Assembly: GCF_000195575.1 (NCBI RefSeq)
Contig: NC_015391.1
Coordinates: 1,480,501-1,544,500, forward strand
Length of the DNA stretch: 64,000 nucleotides
Direction: 5' to 3'
Source of the DNA: Carnobacterium sp. 17-4
GTDB lineage: Bacteria; Bacillota; Bacilli; Lactobacillales; Carnobacteriaceae
Part shown: one piece after another, positions 1 to 8,945 of the stretch
Layout: each line of letters starts with the position of its first letter
Numbering within the stretch: the first letter of the stretch is position 1
Notes under the pieces: model-generated
Told to the model about the DNA's origin: nothing
What the model saw: only the letters and a program-made list of their open reading frames with translations
Database searches by the model: none
Translations under genes and position numbers: made by a program

Positions 1-230
1 CCACCACAGTCAATAATAGCTACAGCAATTTCATTATCAGGAATGGACGTTTTGAATCCATTAACAGATTCCATTCCAGTTAATTCTTCAATTTTATCGA
101 CAATTGCTGGTCTTTCTCCTCCACCGACAACATATAAAATTTTATGTTTTTCTTCAGTCGGTGTAATGATTAATGGGCCACCATAACCGCCAGACCCTTT
201 TTTCACGATAACACTTTTATATTCTGCCAT
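1..230 (-). CDS. srlE: PTS sorbitol (glucitol) transporter EIIB/C component, N-terminal part
   Basis: Only the first 76 codons are inside the window; the gene runs off the left edge. The start ATG at 230 follows a clear AAAGGAGAG ribosome site. The translated start has a glycine-rich N terminus and ends in a DCGG motif, which in the SrlE/GutB family holds the phosphorylated cysteine of the EIIB domain. The protein passes phosphate from EIIA to sorbitol during uptake through the membrane with SrlA. It follows srlA by 23 bases in the same operon. The EIIA gene is expected just outside the window. Family assignment is firm from sequence and context. Confidence 0.9.
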   Translation of the reverse strand, partial: MAEYKSVIVKKGSGGYGGPLIITPTEEKHKILYVVGGGERPAIVDKIEELTGMESVNGFKTSIPDNEIAVAIIDCG

Positions 231-253
231 GTTTTTTCTCTCCTTTAGCTTTC

Positions 254-808
254 TTAAATTGCTTCAATTTTCAATTCTTTGCTTAACGTAATGCCTTGTT
301 GTTTACATACAAATGCTGTTGTGTAGTCTGTTACCCAGCCGCCAATAAAGTTCATTACTAAACCGACTAAAAGGTAACGAATAGCTAGATCCATTTGGTT
401 TAGTCCTAATGTTTCGATACCTTGTGCTACTCCAAGATAGACAAATAATTCACCTGGATTGATATGCGGGAAAACACCATTACTAGTATGATTAAACTGA
501 GCTAACGCAGCAAAATAACTAGGCTTATAATATTCAGGTAAGAATCTGCCTAACGTGAATGAGCTTGGATTACCCAACATGAATGCGGCTACAAAAGGTA
601 AGATCATATAACGAGTTAAAGGGTTTTTTGTTGAAGCACGTGCTAATTTTGTTACTCTTTCTTCTCCTAATGCACTTACTAATGTATTCATAAAAACCAA
701 CAGCATTAAAACTAAAGGGATAATACCGCTTACCCAACTTATAAATACGGCTGCTCCCTCTTCAAATAATCCAATGAAACCTTCAGCCAACATTACAATG
801 ATATCCAT
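254..808 (-). CDS. srlA: PTS sorbitol (glucitol) transporter subunit EIIC
   Basis: A 184-residue integral membrane protein with about four hydrophobic segments and the SrlA/GutC-type sequence around residues 60-125 (a GNPSSFTLGRFLPEY stretch, then FNHTSNGVFPHINPGE). It forms the sorbitol channel with SrlE and delivers sorbitol-6-phosphate to the cytoplasm. Length is normal for the family. The ATG has a GAGGAGTGG site upstream. It sits between srlM and srlE, the order known from the lactobacilli gut operon (gutF-R-M-C-B-A). Confidence 0.93.
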   Translation of the reverse strand: MDIIVMLAEGFIGLFEEGAAVFISWVSGIIPLVLMLLVFMNTLVSALGEERVTKLARASTKNPLTRYMILPFVAAFMLGNPSSFTLGRFLPEYYKPSYFAALAQFNHTSNGVFPHINPGELFVYLGVAQGIETLGLNQMDLAIRYLLVGLVMNFIGGWVTDYTTAFVCKQQGITLSKELKIEAI

Positions 809-828
809 TTTTTTCCACTCCTCTTATT

Positions 829-1296
829 TTATTTTTTTGAAAAACTTAATGTTAACCCTTTCATTTTATGTGCTGCATGTGCTAATGGGGCTTTCTTTTC
901 TGGAATTGGTTCTCCATTTACAACATGGTTATATGTTTCAACTGCATTTATAATGGCTTGTTTTGTCAGATTTATTTCTTTTTGCATAACTTTTGATTGA
1001 AGTGTTAAAGTATCTAGTTTAATACCATCATATCCTTCTAATTCTTTAAATCTCGCTATTACTGAAGTACCTTGAAGTTTGCGACCGTATTTAATTATTC
1101 CTTCTTTATCAAGTGCAAACATAATTATTGTACCGGATCTAAACTTTCCTGGACGTCTCCCTATAGCAACCCTGCCTAGTTTTCTCATCCTAGAGTATTC
1201 TAAACCAAAATTTTTAATTTGTATAAACCCTAAAAATGATTGTAATAAAAATGCTCCTATACCCAAAACAATTAATAAAATCATCGAACTACTCAT
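829..1296 (-). CDS. srlM: Glucitol operon activator-like protein GutM/SrlM
   Basis: About 155 residues: one N-terminal membrane segment (roughly residues 5-23, MILLIVLGIGAFLLQ) followed by a basic soluble region. This is the usual layout of GutM, an accessory activator of sorbitol operons. I prefer the ATG at 1296, because GAAGGG lies about 9 bases upstream; another in-frame ATG at 1305 overlaps the end of the regulator gene and would add three residues. It lies between the regulator and EIIC genes, as in the Lactobacillus casei gut operon. Its molecular mechanism is not visible from sequence. Confidence 0.85.
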   Translation of the reverse strand: MSSSMILLIVLGIGAFLLQSFLGFIQIKNFGLEYSRMRKLGRVAIGRRPGKFRSGTIIMFALDKEGIIKYGRKLQGTSVIARFKELEGYDGIKLDTLTLQSKVMQKEINLTKQAIINAVETYNHVVNGEPIPEKKAPLAHAAHKMKGLTLSFSKK

Positions 1297-1298
1297 AG

Positions 1299-3179
1299 TT
1301 ACCATCCCTTCAATAATACTGATTTGACTTGATTGTCGTTTTTAGCCATTATTAATTTTTCATAATCATTCTTATTTGTTCCAAAAGAGAAAATTTTATC
1401 ATATATAAAAGTCAAATATTGTTGTTGTTTATCTTCTAATGTCTCTGGTATACCTAATAAAAAAATTACTTTTACTTTATCTTTTGATGTTACTACAGCA
1501 TTTTCATAAATCCCAATACTCAAAACAAACTTAGCATTTCCTTTATTTATGGTATGAGGAATAGCTATTCCGTTGTCATAAATCATTTGTTGAATATTCT
1601 CTCTTTCTTCCCAACGTTTATAAAAGTCTTGATCCATTAGGTTATCTTCAACCAGTTGTTCGATCATAAAAGTTACATTGGAACGATAATTAAAATCTTT
1701 AGAAAGCTTAAAATAACTAAAATCAATATTATTATCTATCTCATTAGATGGTATTGAATGACTTGGTAAATTAATTTTGTCAATTTCTCTAGCAATATAT
1801 TTCCTATCAAAGATACTGTTGATTTTAATGACTGGAATAGTCTCTTTGATTTTTATAGGAATCATAGTTACGATAAAATCATAATACTGCAAATTTTTAT
1901 TCTCGTAATCGATTTCATTAATATGATGAATGTCTGCCTCTAATCCTACTACCTCTTGTAATTGTCTTTTGACTAATTCAAAAGTACCTCTTCCTGTATT
2001 CGAAATAACTGCAATTCTCTTTGTATTCTTTTCTTCTATTATTTTTGCTTCTTCAAGGAAAAGAGCAAAGTAGACAGCTAAATAACTTGTATCTGTTTCC
2101 TCTATTTCTAATTGATACCTTTGTTTAAATACTTCTGTTGAAACTTTTGCTAATTCAAAAGCTAAAGGAAATTTCAGTTGAATATTATCAGAAAAAATAT
2201 CATTTAATGGTACATGAAAGGCTAAACGATTAATTAAAAGCATCAAGTGGTGTTTTATATTATTATAAAACTCCTCTGTATTCATATTAATAAAATAACT
2301 TTCTTCCACCGTTCGGATCATTTGATCAAAAATATATCTAATTTCTCTCTCATACTCTTGATTTTTGATTACTTTAACAGATGCTGAATTTCCAGTGTTA
2401 ATAGGAAAAGACATGAAATCTTTTTCTTTTTCTGAAATACCACTTTCCACTTCTCTACTTAATATAGAAAAAAATACATCTAATTTATCATTATCTTTTT
2501 CATAATTTTGATAGAGAGAAGTCAGTTCATTTAACTCATGCTTCATATTTAAGCGTTTTACTGATATAGCAATTATTTTTTTAAATAAATTTTTATTTTG
2601 ATAATTCAACTGAAATTCATCTGCTAATTCGTCCATTAAAACTACTATAGTACTAGATAATTCAAACTTACTAAAGTAATAATCATAAACTAAATACAAT
2701 AATGCTAGTCGAAAGTTAAACTCGGTTCCATCAATAAGTATTCCTTTGTTTGGGATCCCTTTGATAGAAATACTGTATTTAACTAAATGCATTTTTGCTT
2801 TTTTTATATCATTGTTTAAAGTACTTCTACTGATACTCATTATTTCTGATAAATCATCAATTTTCACAAAATTATTTTTCTCAATAAGATGATAAATGAT
2901 GAATGCAACACGTTTATGGGAAGAATTAAAATCTAAATACTGCTTAAATTCTCCATTAATAATTTTTTGAAATTTTTTATGATTTACTATCTCGAGCGAA
3001 TAATGGTGATGCTTGAAATGAATAATCGCTGCATCACTCATTGATTCGTTTAATTCATCGATATCTTTTTTCAGAGTTTGAGACGTACTTTTAATTTTAT
3101 TCTCTAATTCTTTATTTGATAAAGTATCGTTTTGACTCAAATAGTTTAGAATTTTTACTCTTCTACTTATTGATGTCAA
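1299..3179 (-). CDS. srlR: PRD-containing transcriptional regulator/antiterminator of the sorbitol operon
   Basis: A BglG/MtlR-type regulator of about 626 residues. In order: an N-terminal helix-turn-helix (ISRRVKILNYLSQ..., first ~60 residues), a second helix-turn-helix near residue 115, two PTS regulation domains, a GatB-like EIIB domain (AVISNTGRGTFE) and a C-terminal EIIA-like domain with a conserved histidine in AIPHTINKG. PTS phosphorylation of these domains should tie operon activity to sorbitol availability. The longest frame starts at a GTG (3218) inside srlD. I favour the TTG at 3179, which is preceded by AAAGGAAG at good spacing. The start is therefore uncertain by 13 codons. Confidence 0.85.
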   Translation of the reverse strand: MTSISRRVKILNYLSQNDTLSNKELENKIKSTSQTLKKDIDELNESMSDAAIIHFKHHHYSLEIVNHKKFQKIINGEFKQYLDFNSSHKRVAFIIYHLIEKNNFVKIDDLSEIMSISRSTLNNDIKKAKMHLVKYSISIKGIPNKGILIDGTEFNFRLALLYLVYDYYFSKFELSSTIVVLMDELADEFQLNYQNKNLFKKIIAISVKRLNMKHELNELTSLYQNYEKDNDKLDVFFSILSREVESGISEKEKDFMSFPINTGNSASVKVIKNQEYEREIRYIFDQMIRTVEESYFINMNTEEFYNNIKHHLMLLINRLAFHVPLNDIFSDNIQLKFPLAFELAKVSTEVFKQRYQLEIEETDTSYLAVYFALFLEEAKIIEEKNTKRIAVISNTGRGTFELVKRQLQEVVGLEADIHHINEIDYENKNLQYYDFIVTMIPIKIKETIPVIKINSIFDRKYIAREIDKINLPSHSIPSNEIDNNIDFSYFKLSKDFNYRSNVTFMIEQLVEDNLMDQDFYKRWEERENIQQMIYDNGIAIPHTINKGNAKFVLSIGIYENAVVTSKDKVKVIFLLGIPETLEDKQQQYLTFIYDKIFSFGTNKNDYEKLIMAKNDNQVKSVLLKGW

Positions 3180-3198
3180 TTTTATCACTTCCTTTAAA

Positions 3199-3999
3199 TT
3201 AGCCTCTTGATTTACCACCTGTAATATTAATAACCGTTCCCGTAATGTAAGAAGATTTTTCAGATGCTAAGAAAGATACCAAATTAGCAATATCATCTAA
3301 TTTCCCAACACGTCCTAACGGAATATTTTTTTCATATCCAACATCGACTTGATCTACTGAAATATTTCTTGTATAAGCTAAAGCTTCATTATATGCAGGT
3401 GTTGTTAATCCTGTCTTTTCATTTATTCCTGGTGCTACTCCAACCACTCGTATTCCTTTACTTCCTAATTCTTTAGCCCATGAGCGTGTATAAGAATTAA
3501 CCGCCCCTTTTGTTCCTGAATAAATACTTTGTCCAACTGAACCTTCTAAGCCAGATTCTGAAGAAATATTAATAATTGTTCCTAGTGTATTCTTTGCAAG
3601 CATATTTCGAACAACTGCTTGTGTAGTTAAGACTACGCCTTTTTGGTTAATATTTACTAATAAATCAAACATTTTCTCATTTACTTCATAATTACCTTTA
3701 TCGCTAAACAAATCAACTAATAGTCGAGGCTGATTAATCCCAGCATTATTTACTAGTACGTGAATAATACCATACTTTTCTGATGCTTTTTTTACTAAAC
3801 CGTTTACACTTTCAACCGATGTTACATCTGTCTTAATATTATATACTCCATTTTTTTCGCCATCTTCTACGTTCAAATCAGCAACAATTACAGTAGCACC
3901 ATTATTTTTCAATTCATTGACAATGTGTAATCCAATTCCTGATGCTCCTCCAGTTACGATAACATTTTTATCTTTTAACTCTAACCAATCATTTGTCAT
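3199..3999 (-). CDS. srlD: Sorbitol-6-phosphate 2-dehydrogenase (SDR family)
   Basis: A 266-residue short-chain dehydrogenase. It has the NAD-binding TGGASGIG motif near residue 16, NNAG near residue 87 and the catalytic YSGTK (Tyr and Lys) near residue 160. It oxidises sorbitol-6-phosphate to fructose-6-phosphate with NAD in the cytoplasm. It is the first gene of the sorbitol operon and has an AAAGGGG ribosome site before the ATG. First position matches gutF in lactobacilli. General SDR annotation would also fit, but the operon makes the substrate nearly certain. Confidence 0.92.
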   Translation of the reverse strand: MTNDWLELKDKNVIVTGGASGIGLHIVNELKNNGATVIVADLNVEDGEKNGVYNIKTDVTSVESVNGLVKKASEKYGIIHVLVNNAGINQPRLLVDLFSDKGNYEVNEKMFDLLVNINQKGVVLTTQAVVRNMLAKNTLGTIINISSESGLEGSVGQSIYSGTKGAVNSYTRSWAKELGSKGIRVVGVAPGINEKTGLTTPAYNEALAYTRNISVDQVDVGYEKNIPLGRVGKLDDIANLVSFLASEKSSYITGTVINITGGKSRG

Positions 4000-4233
4000 T
4001 AAAATAAACCCCTTTCAACTTGTTGAATTTATTCTAACTCAAGTGTGAGGTTTAATTAATACACCTTTTTTTTTAAAGCTTATGAAAAAAGTAAACTAAT
4101 TAAAAAGAATTATCCTTAGTAAGCCACCAAGCATAAACTATTAATATGTAAACTGTATCAAAAAAATAACAAAGGGCTCTAAACCGAAATAAAAATTTCG
4201 ATTTAGAGCTCCTTTATTTTAAATTTCATTAAC
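4000..4233. other. Intergenic region upstream of the sorbitol operon
   Basis: AT-rich stretch that holds the terminator of the upstream HAD gene (4174-4212) and, between there and 3999, the presumed sorbitol operon promoter. I could not pick a convincing -35/-10 pair or a cre site here. Confidence 0.5.
4174..4212 (-). terminator. Hairpin terminator after the HAD phosphatase gene
   Basis: Long inverted repeat GAGCTCTAAATCGAAAT / ATTTCGGTTTAGAGC with a 4-base loop, just after the HAD gene stop at 4234. The T-run on the minus strand is interrupted (TTTGTTATTTTTTT). Confidence 0.75.
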
Positions 4234-5070
4234 TCAACTACAATAATTTTGTAATGCCCACTCATAAATTGCATGGGCTACGCCATCTTCTTGATTAGAT
4301 TTAGTTTCGTACTTAGCGACCTGTTTAATAGAATCCACAGCATTGCCCATAGCAACACCTGTACCTGCTACTTTCATCATGTCTAAATCGTTCTCTCCAT
4401 CGCCAATTGCCATTACTTCATCCATAGCAAAGCCAAGTTTAGTTGCCAGTCCTGTTAAAGCTTCGCCTTTATTCGCTTTTTTCGGTAATAATTCTAAAAC
4501 ATATGATAAGCTTCGAATAGGATAAAAATACTCGGAGATAAAGGATGGAAAAGAAGAAGCTAGACGATCAAGTTCCGTTTCTGGTGCTACATACATTGCT
4601 TTGAAAACAGTCAGATCATGCGGTAATTTTGTTAATGGCAAGTGTACTTTTTCCATACCTAATAAATCAGCATCAAATTGCAGCATTTCCGTTGGTGCAC
4701 CGGTGTAATAATATTCCTTTTCATCAAAATAAGTAAAGTTCATCTCAAAAGGCTCAATTAATCGTTCAGCTTGCTTTAAATGATCGTGGTCTAACTCATG
4801 TGAATACACAATTTCCCATGTCGTAGTTTTTTGTACGACTGTACCATTTAATGAAATAACGTAGTCTTCTTCATCTTGAGGCAACTCTAATTCTTTAAGG
4901 TACTCATAAACCGCTTGAACAGGTCTTCCTGTACATAAAACAATTTTGATTCCTGCTTCACTTGCTCTGGTTATCGCTTTTTTCACTTTATCGGTAACCA
5001 AATGGTGTTCATTTAATAATGTTCCGTCCATATCAATTGCAATTAATTTGATCAATTTGTTCTCCTCCAT
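4234..5070 (-). CDS. Cof-type HAD superfamily phosphatase
   Basis: 278 residues with the HAD nucleophile motif DMDGTL at about residue 13, motif II around LCTGRP, and motif III/IV GDGENDLDMM near residue 223. This is the Cof/YidA type (class IIB cap), which acts on small sugar phosphates or other phosphometabolites in the cytoplasm. The substrate cannot be read from sequence. The ATG at 5070 follows AAAGGA. A TTG five codons later also has a strong GGAGGAG in front of it and could serve as an alternative start. It is not clearly tied to either flanking operon. Confidence 0.88.
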   Translation of the reverse strand: MEENKLIKLIAIDMDGTLLNEHHLVTDKVKKAITRASEAGIKIVLCTGRPVQAVYEYLKELELPQDEEDYVISLNGTVVQKTTTWEIVYSHELDHDHLKQAERLIEPFEMNFTYFDEKEYYYTGAPTEMLQFDADLLGMEKVHLPLTKLPHDLTVFKAMYVAPETELDRLASSFPSFISEYFYPIRSLSYVLELLPKKANKGEALTGLATKLGFAMDEVMAIGDGENDLDMMKVAGTGVAMGNAVDSIKQVAKYETKSNQEDGVAHAIYEWALQNYCS

Positions 5071-5098
5071 TTAACTATTCCTTTAAAACAACAGGTTA

Positions 5099-5410
5099 CT
5101 AATACTCTGTGTATTCATAATCTATCCCTTTTAACGTCTGTTTTACCCATTGATTGTGAGTTTTTTCCTGTTTTTGCGTTGATAAATTTTCAATAGAATT
5201 TTCAATGTCCAAACAAGCTTGAAAGAATTGTAGGGCATCTTTTTCCATTTTAAATTGAAACTCTTGAGCAAGCTCTTTTGTGTTCGCATAATGCAAAACA
5301 ACTTCTTTTTCATTTATATAAACACTAAAATAAGTTGAAATTTTTCTTTTCTTCACTGTTAGCCACTCCTCACCTGTTTCAATCACAGAAAATTCATCTA
5401 CAATTATCAT
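5099..5410 (-). CDS. Small hypothetical protein
   Basis: 103 residues, charged, no membrane segment and no motif I recognise. The middle reads like a small mixed alpha/beta protein with an acidic, Tyr-rich C terminus (DYEYTEY). It is 28 bases upstream of the HAD gene on the same strand, so co-transcription is likely. The start ATG has only a weak GGATTAGTGG upstream, so the start is less secure than for its neighbours. It is a plausible gene because it fills the gap and has no overlapping competitor. Function unknown. Confidence 0.6.
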   Translation of the reverse strand: MIIVDEFSVIETGEEWLTVKKRKISTYFSVYINEKEVVLHYANTKELAQEFQFKMEKDALQFFQACLDIENSIENLSTQKQEKTHNQWVKQTLKGIDYEYTEY

Positions 5411-5474
5411 ACCACTAATCCAGAAAGATCAATAGAGCGGATGCTTTGCAATCATTCTTACTACACTCAGCTTC

Positions 5475-5521
5475 AAAAAAAAGGAATGATCGTCGAGCTT
5501 TGATCAGCTGAGTCACATTCC
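5475..5521 (-). terminator. Terminator after murR
   Basis: GGAATG...CATTCC inverted repeat with further inner pairing, followed on the minus strand by eight T residues. It lies 30 bases after the murR stop and ends the MurNAc operon. Confidence 0.75.
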
Positions 5522-5550
5522 TATTTTCAGTATTTTCTCCAACAATTTAT

Positions 5551-6408
5551 TTAGTCGAACATTTGGTTGTATCGTTGAATAGCTGCCTTTGATTGCTCTA
5601 AATTGGTTACAGTTAGATCGAAGTGTTTAGAAGCATAATCATAAAACAAAATATCTACAGCATACATTTGAGTCAGCAATGAAATTGTTGCACCACTTCT
5701 TAATGGAGCTTCGTGCGCAAAGGCTGTTTTTAACGCAATATCCGCTTCGATACTTAGAGGATTTTCTGTATTGCTTGTAAGAGATACTGTTTTTAATCCA
5801 AGTTCTTTTGCAATCGTCAATAATGCCAATACTTCTTTCTTTTCTCCACTATTCGAAACTCCAAAAAACACGGCAGGTTTATCAGAAACCGCCATTGAAG
5901 TGACTAATAAGTGTTGGTCAAGTGAACAAACCATTATTTTTCCCATCCGGCTAAATTTTTGTTGAATATCCGAAGCAACGATGTGAGAAGCACCTAATCC
6001 GTATAGGTAAACTACAGAACTCTCATGCAACAGTTCTGTTACTTGTTCAATTAGTTTTGTATCCAATACATTGTTGGTTTCTTCAAAAAGATGATTGGTA
6101 TTGACCAATAATTTCTTCTTTACTTGCTCTAAATTTTCATCGGATAAAATATCCGTGTATAGATTATCTTTGATGCCTTGAGAATCAGCTGATAGCTGCA
6201 GCTTTAATTCAGTAAATCCTTTTATACCGATGGATCGACAAAATCGAATGACGGCGGCAGAACTTGATTCTGCTTCGGTCGCTAGGTCTATTGCACTCAT
6301 TTGAATAACCTTCATCGGATTTTTAAGGATCGTTTCGGCGATTTTTTTTTCAGATTGTGGTAGAGCAACTATCTTTTCTCTGATTTTCAGTAAAACATTG
6401 TTTTGCAT
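5551..6408 (-). CDS. murR: RpiR-family regulator of the MurNAc operon
   Basis: 285 residues: N-terminal RpiR helix-turn-helix (about residues 1-75, with SAAVIRFCRSIGIKGF as recognition region) and a C-terminal SIS sugar-phosphate binding domain (about 125-260, with YLYGLGAS and SNSGEKKE). MurR proteins usually sense MurNAc-6-phosphate and repress the uptake genes. It is the last gene of mupG-murQ-murP-murR, the same order as in Staphylococcus aureus. Strong ACGGAGG site before the ATG. A terminator-like hairpin separates it from murP, so its level may be set partly by readthrough. Confidence 0.88.
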   Translation of the reverse strand: MQNNVLLKIREKIVALPQSEKKIAETILKNPMKVIQMSAIDLATEAESSSAAVIRFCRSIGIKGFTELKLQLSADSQGIKDNLYTDILSDENLEQVKKKLLVNTNHLFEETNNVLDTKLIEQVTELLHESSVVYLYGLGASHIVASDIQQKFSRMGKIMVCSLDQHLLVTSMAVSDKPAVFFGVSNSGEKKEVLALLTIAKELGLKTVSLTSNTENPLSIEADIALKTAFAHEAPLRSGATISLLTQMYAVDILFYDYASKHFDLTVTNLEQSKAAIQRYNQMFD

Positions 6409-6461
6409 AACTTGTGACCTCCGTAGTCTTTAAAAAAAAGCTGACAGACATTTTTCGTAAT

Positions 6462-6497
6462 AAAAAAGACATGCAAATCGCTAGACTTACATGCCTT
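6462..6497 (-). terminator. Internal hairpin with T-run between murP and murR
   Basis: Imperfect stem AAGGCATGTAAG / TTTGCATGTCTT followed by a T-run on the minus strand. It lies between the murP stop (6536) and the murR start (6408), so it should reduce transcription into murR. Confidence 0.65.
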
Positions 6498-6535
6498 TTC
6501 AAATGCTATTATTAGTTTACAATAGATGAATCGAA

Positions 6536-8032
6536 TTAACCAACAATACTTTCAGCTTCAAACTCATCTGAATCATATCCTACTAATTCAGTTGGCTCCA
6601 TTGCTGATTTTGGAACTCCAAAGAAGTAAGTTGCTACGAATCCACCAGCATAAGCTGCTAATAATCCAACAACATAACCCCACCATTGACCATTAGCGAT
6701 CAATGGAATCAAAGCAACTCCACTTGGTCCAATTGCTGTTGCACCGATTCCGCCAAACATTCCTATAACAGCTCCACCAATTCCGCCACCAATACAAGCA
6801 GTAATGAATGGGCGACCTAAAGGCAATGTTACAGCATAGATCAAGGGTTCGCCAATTCCTAAAATACCAACAGGCAATGAACCTTTGATCATGTTAGTTA
6901 ATTGTTTATTTTTACGACATTTAACCCATAGAGCGATTGAAGCTCCAACTTGTCCAGCTCCAGCCATTGCTAAAATTGGTAGCAATAAAGTCATGCCTTG
7001 AGAAGCAATCATTTCAATATGGATTGGTGTTAATACTTGGTGTAAACCAAACATAACCATAGGTAAGAACAATGCACCTAAAACAAATCCGGCAAATGCT
7101 CCACCAACATTTAATACCCAAGTGATTGCTCCAACTAAACTAGATGAAACAGCACCCGCAATTGGCATGATCAAGAAAATCGTTACTAATCCGATAGCTA
7201 GTAAAGAAATCGTTGGTGTTACAATGATATCAATTGAATCTGGAACAACTTTATGCAAGCTTTTTTCTACTAATGATAGTAGGTAAACAGCTAGGATAAC
7301 GCCGATAATTCCACCTTGTCCACCAGCCATAGGGGCACCAGTAAAGATGTTCGTCAATGGTGCTTCAATGTTCATTCCTGGAAGGTAAATCACTCCGGCA
7401 ATAACTCCACCTAGACCTTCTGTAGCACCAAAAACTTTTGCAGCATTGATCCCTACGTACACATTCAAGTAAAGGAACAATCCGTTTTTAATGATATTTA
7501 GTACAACAACGATATTTTCCCAGTTTGCTCCACTAATGGTTTCAGCCACTAACATATTTCCAAAAATAGAAGCAATACCACCGATAATTCCGGCTCCAAC
7601 AAATGCTGGAATTAACGGAACAAAAATATTTGCAATGTCTTTTAATACACGTTTGAATGGTGTATTATTTTTCTTCTTTAATTCAGCTTTTTTTGCCGCT
7701 GCTTGTTTTTCTGCTTCAGAACGACCAGATGATGCTGTAGCCGTAGCTTTTCCAGCAGGAATTTTGTCGCCTAAACGAACACCCGCCATACTAACCATTT
7801 GGTTTGCTACTTTATTTACTGTACCAGGTCCAACAACGATTTGTAATGTATCATCTTCAACAACGCCCATTACGCCGTCAATTTTTTTCAGTCCATCAAA
7901 ATTCACTTTATCATTATCTTTAATATCCATACGAACACGAGTCATACAGTGAATAACAGAATCAACGTTATTCATACCTCCAACTTGCTCATAAATCTGT
8001 CTAGCTATACGTTGCTCTTTTGTTTCAGCCAT
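6536..8032 (-). CDS. murP: PTS N-acetylmuramic acid (and MurNAc-GlcNAc) transporter EIIBC
   Basis: 498 residues. An N-terminal EIIB domain carries the phosphocysteine in HCMTR (about residue 29), followed by a linker rich in Ala/Lys and a ten-segment EIIC membrane domain (about residues 125-480) with the [11 protein letters not shown] signature. There is no EIIA domain, so it must borrow a glucose-type EIIA, as MurP does in other species. In firmicutes with mupG it imports MurNAc-GlcNAc with 6-phosphorylation. AGGAGGG ribosome site. Preceded by murQ and mupG, which process the product. Confidence 0.9.
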   Translation of the reverse strand: MAETKEQRIARQIYEQVGGMNNVDSVIHCMTRVRMDIKDNDKVNFDGLKKIDGVMGVVEDDTLQIVVGPGTVNKVANQMVSMAGVRLGDKIPAGKATATASSGRSEAEKQAAAKKAELKKKNNTPFKRVLKDIANIFVPLIPAFVGAGIIGGIASIFGNMLVAETISGANWENIVVVLNIIKNGLFLYLNVYVGINAAKVFGATEGLGGVIAGVIYLPGMNIEAPLTNIFTGAPMAGGQGGIIGVILAVYLLSLVEKSLHKVVPDSIDIIVTPTISLLAIGLVTIFLIMPIAGAVSSSLVGAITWVLNVGGAFAGFVLGALFLPMVMFGLHQVLTPIHIEMIASQGMTLLLPILAMAGAGQVGASIALWVKCRKNKQLTNMIKGSLPVGILGIGEPLIYAVTLPLGRPFITACIGGGIGGAVIGMFGGIGATAIGPSGVALIPLIANGQWWGYVVGLLAAYAGGFVATYFFGVPKSAMEPTELVGYDSDEFEAESIVG

Positions 8033-8050
8033 AATCTTTACCCTCCTAGT

Positions 8051-8941
8051 TTATGCTAAGGTTTCACGAATGAACCCTTTCGCTTCTGTTAATTTTTGTT
8101 CTGCAGTTTCTTTATCTGAATGTGTCAGTATCATCACGATTGCTAATTTCACTTGATGATCAGCTGCTTCAAATGCTTCACTTGCCTCTTCATACGTACA
8201 TTCTGTAGCTTGCATGATTATACGTTTTGAACGTTCTTCTAGTTTTTTATTTGACGGTTTTACGTCTACCATTAGATTTTGATAGACTTTCCCAGAACCG
8301 ATCATTGCTCCAGTTGACAGCATATTTAAAATTAATTTTTGAGCTGTACCAGCTTTTAATCTTGTAGAACCTGTCAAAATTTCAGGACCAGCATCTACTT
8401 CGATCGGCATTTGGGCAAATTGACTGATTTCAGCATTCTTGTTACATGAAATAGTTGCCGTTGTTGCTCCAACGCTAGCTGCATATTCTAACCCACCGAT
8501 AACATACGGTGTACGTCCGCTTGCAGCGATACCCACTACCACGTCTGTATCATTTAGTTGAATAGCTTCTAAATCTTCTGCACCAAGCGTTTTTGAATCT
8601 TCTGCTCCTTCAACAGCAACTGTCATTGCTTTCATTCCACCAGCAATCAATCCTTGGACCATACTTGGGTCAACACTAAATGTTGGTACACATTCAGCTG
8701 CATCTAAAACACCAAGACGTCCGCTTGTTCCAGCGCCCATATAGATTAAACGGCCACCTTTGCTAAACGATTCAGTAATGGCTTCTACTACTTTTGTGAT
8801 TGTAGGTAATGCTTCTTCAACTGCTACAGCCACTTTTTGGTCTTCTTGATTCATTAAAGTCATGACTTCGCTTGTTGAAAGCTCATCTAAGTTCATCGTT
8901 TGTGTGTTTCTTGTTTCTGTCGTTAATTTGTCTAAATTCAT
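8051..8941 (-). CDS. murQ: N-acetylmuramic acid 6-phosphate etherase
   Basis: About 296 residues, the normal length. It has the SIS fold with GAGTSGRLGVLDAAE near residue 70 and the GIAASGRTPY stretch near residue 130, both typical of MurQ. The enzyme removes the lactyl ether from MurNAc-6-phosphate to give GlcNAc-6-phosphate and D-lactate. The longer open frame begins at 8983 but lies inside mupG. The ATG at 8941 is preceded by AGAGG that overlaps the mupG stop, so I take that start. The product feeds amino-sugar catabolism. Confidence 0.93.
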   Translation of the reverse strand: MNLDKLTTETRNTQTMNLDELSTSEVMTLMNQEDQKVAVAVEEALPTITKVVEAITESFSKGGRLIYMGAGTSGRLGVLDAAECVPTFSVDPSMVQGLIAGGMKAMTVAVEGAEDSKTLGAEDLEAIQLNDTDVVVGIAASGRTPYVIGGLEYAASVGATTATISCNKNAEISQFAQMPIEVDAGPEILTGSTRLKAGTAQKLILNMLSTGAMIGSGKVYQNLMVDVKPSNKKLEERSKRIIMQATECTYEEASEAFEAADHQVKLAIVMILTHSDKETAEQKLTEAKGFIRETLA

Positions 8942-8945
8942 TTTC

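Noticed and set aside
7491-7952. 153-codon plus-strand open frame
   Set aside because: Antisense shadow of murP, with low-complexity Phe/Ser/Ala composition.
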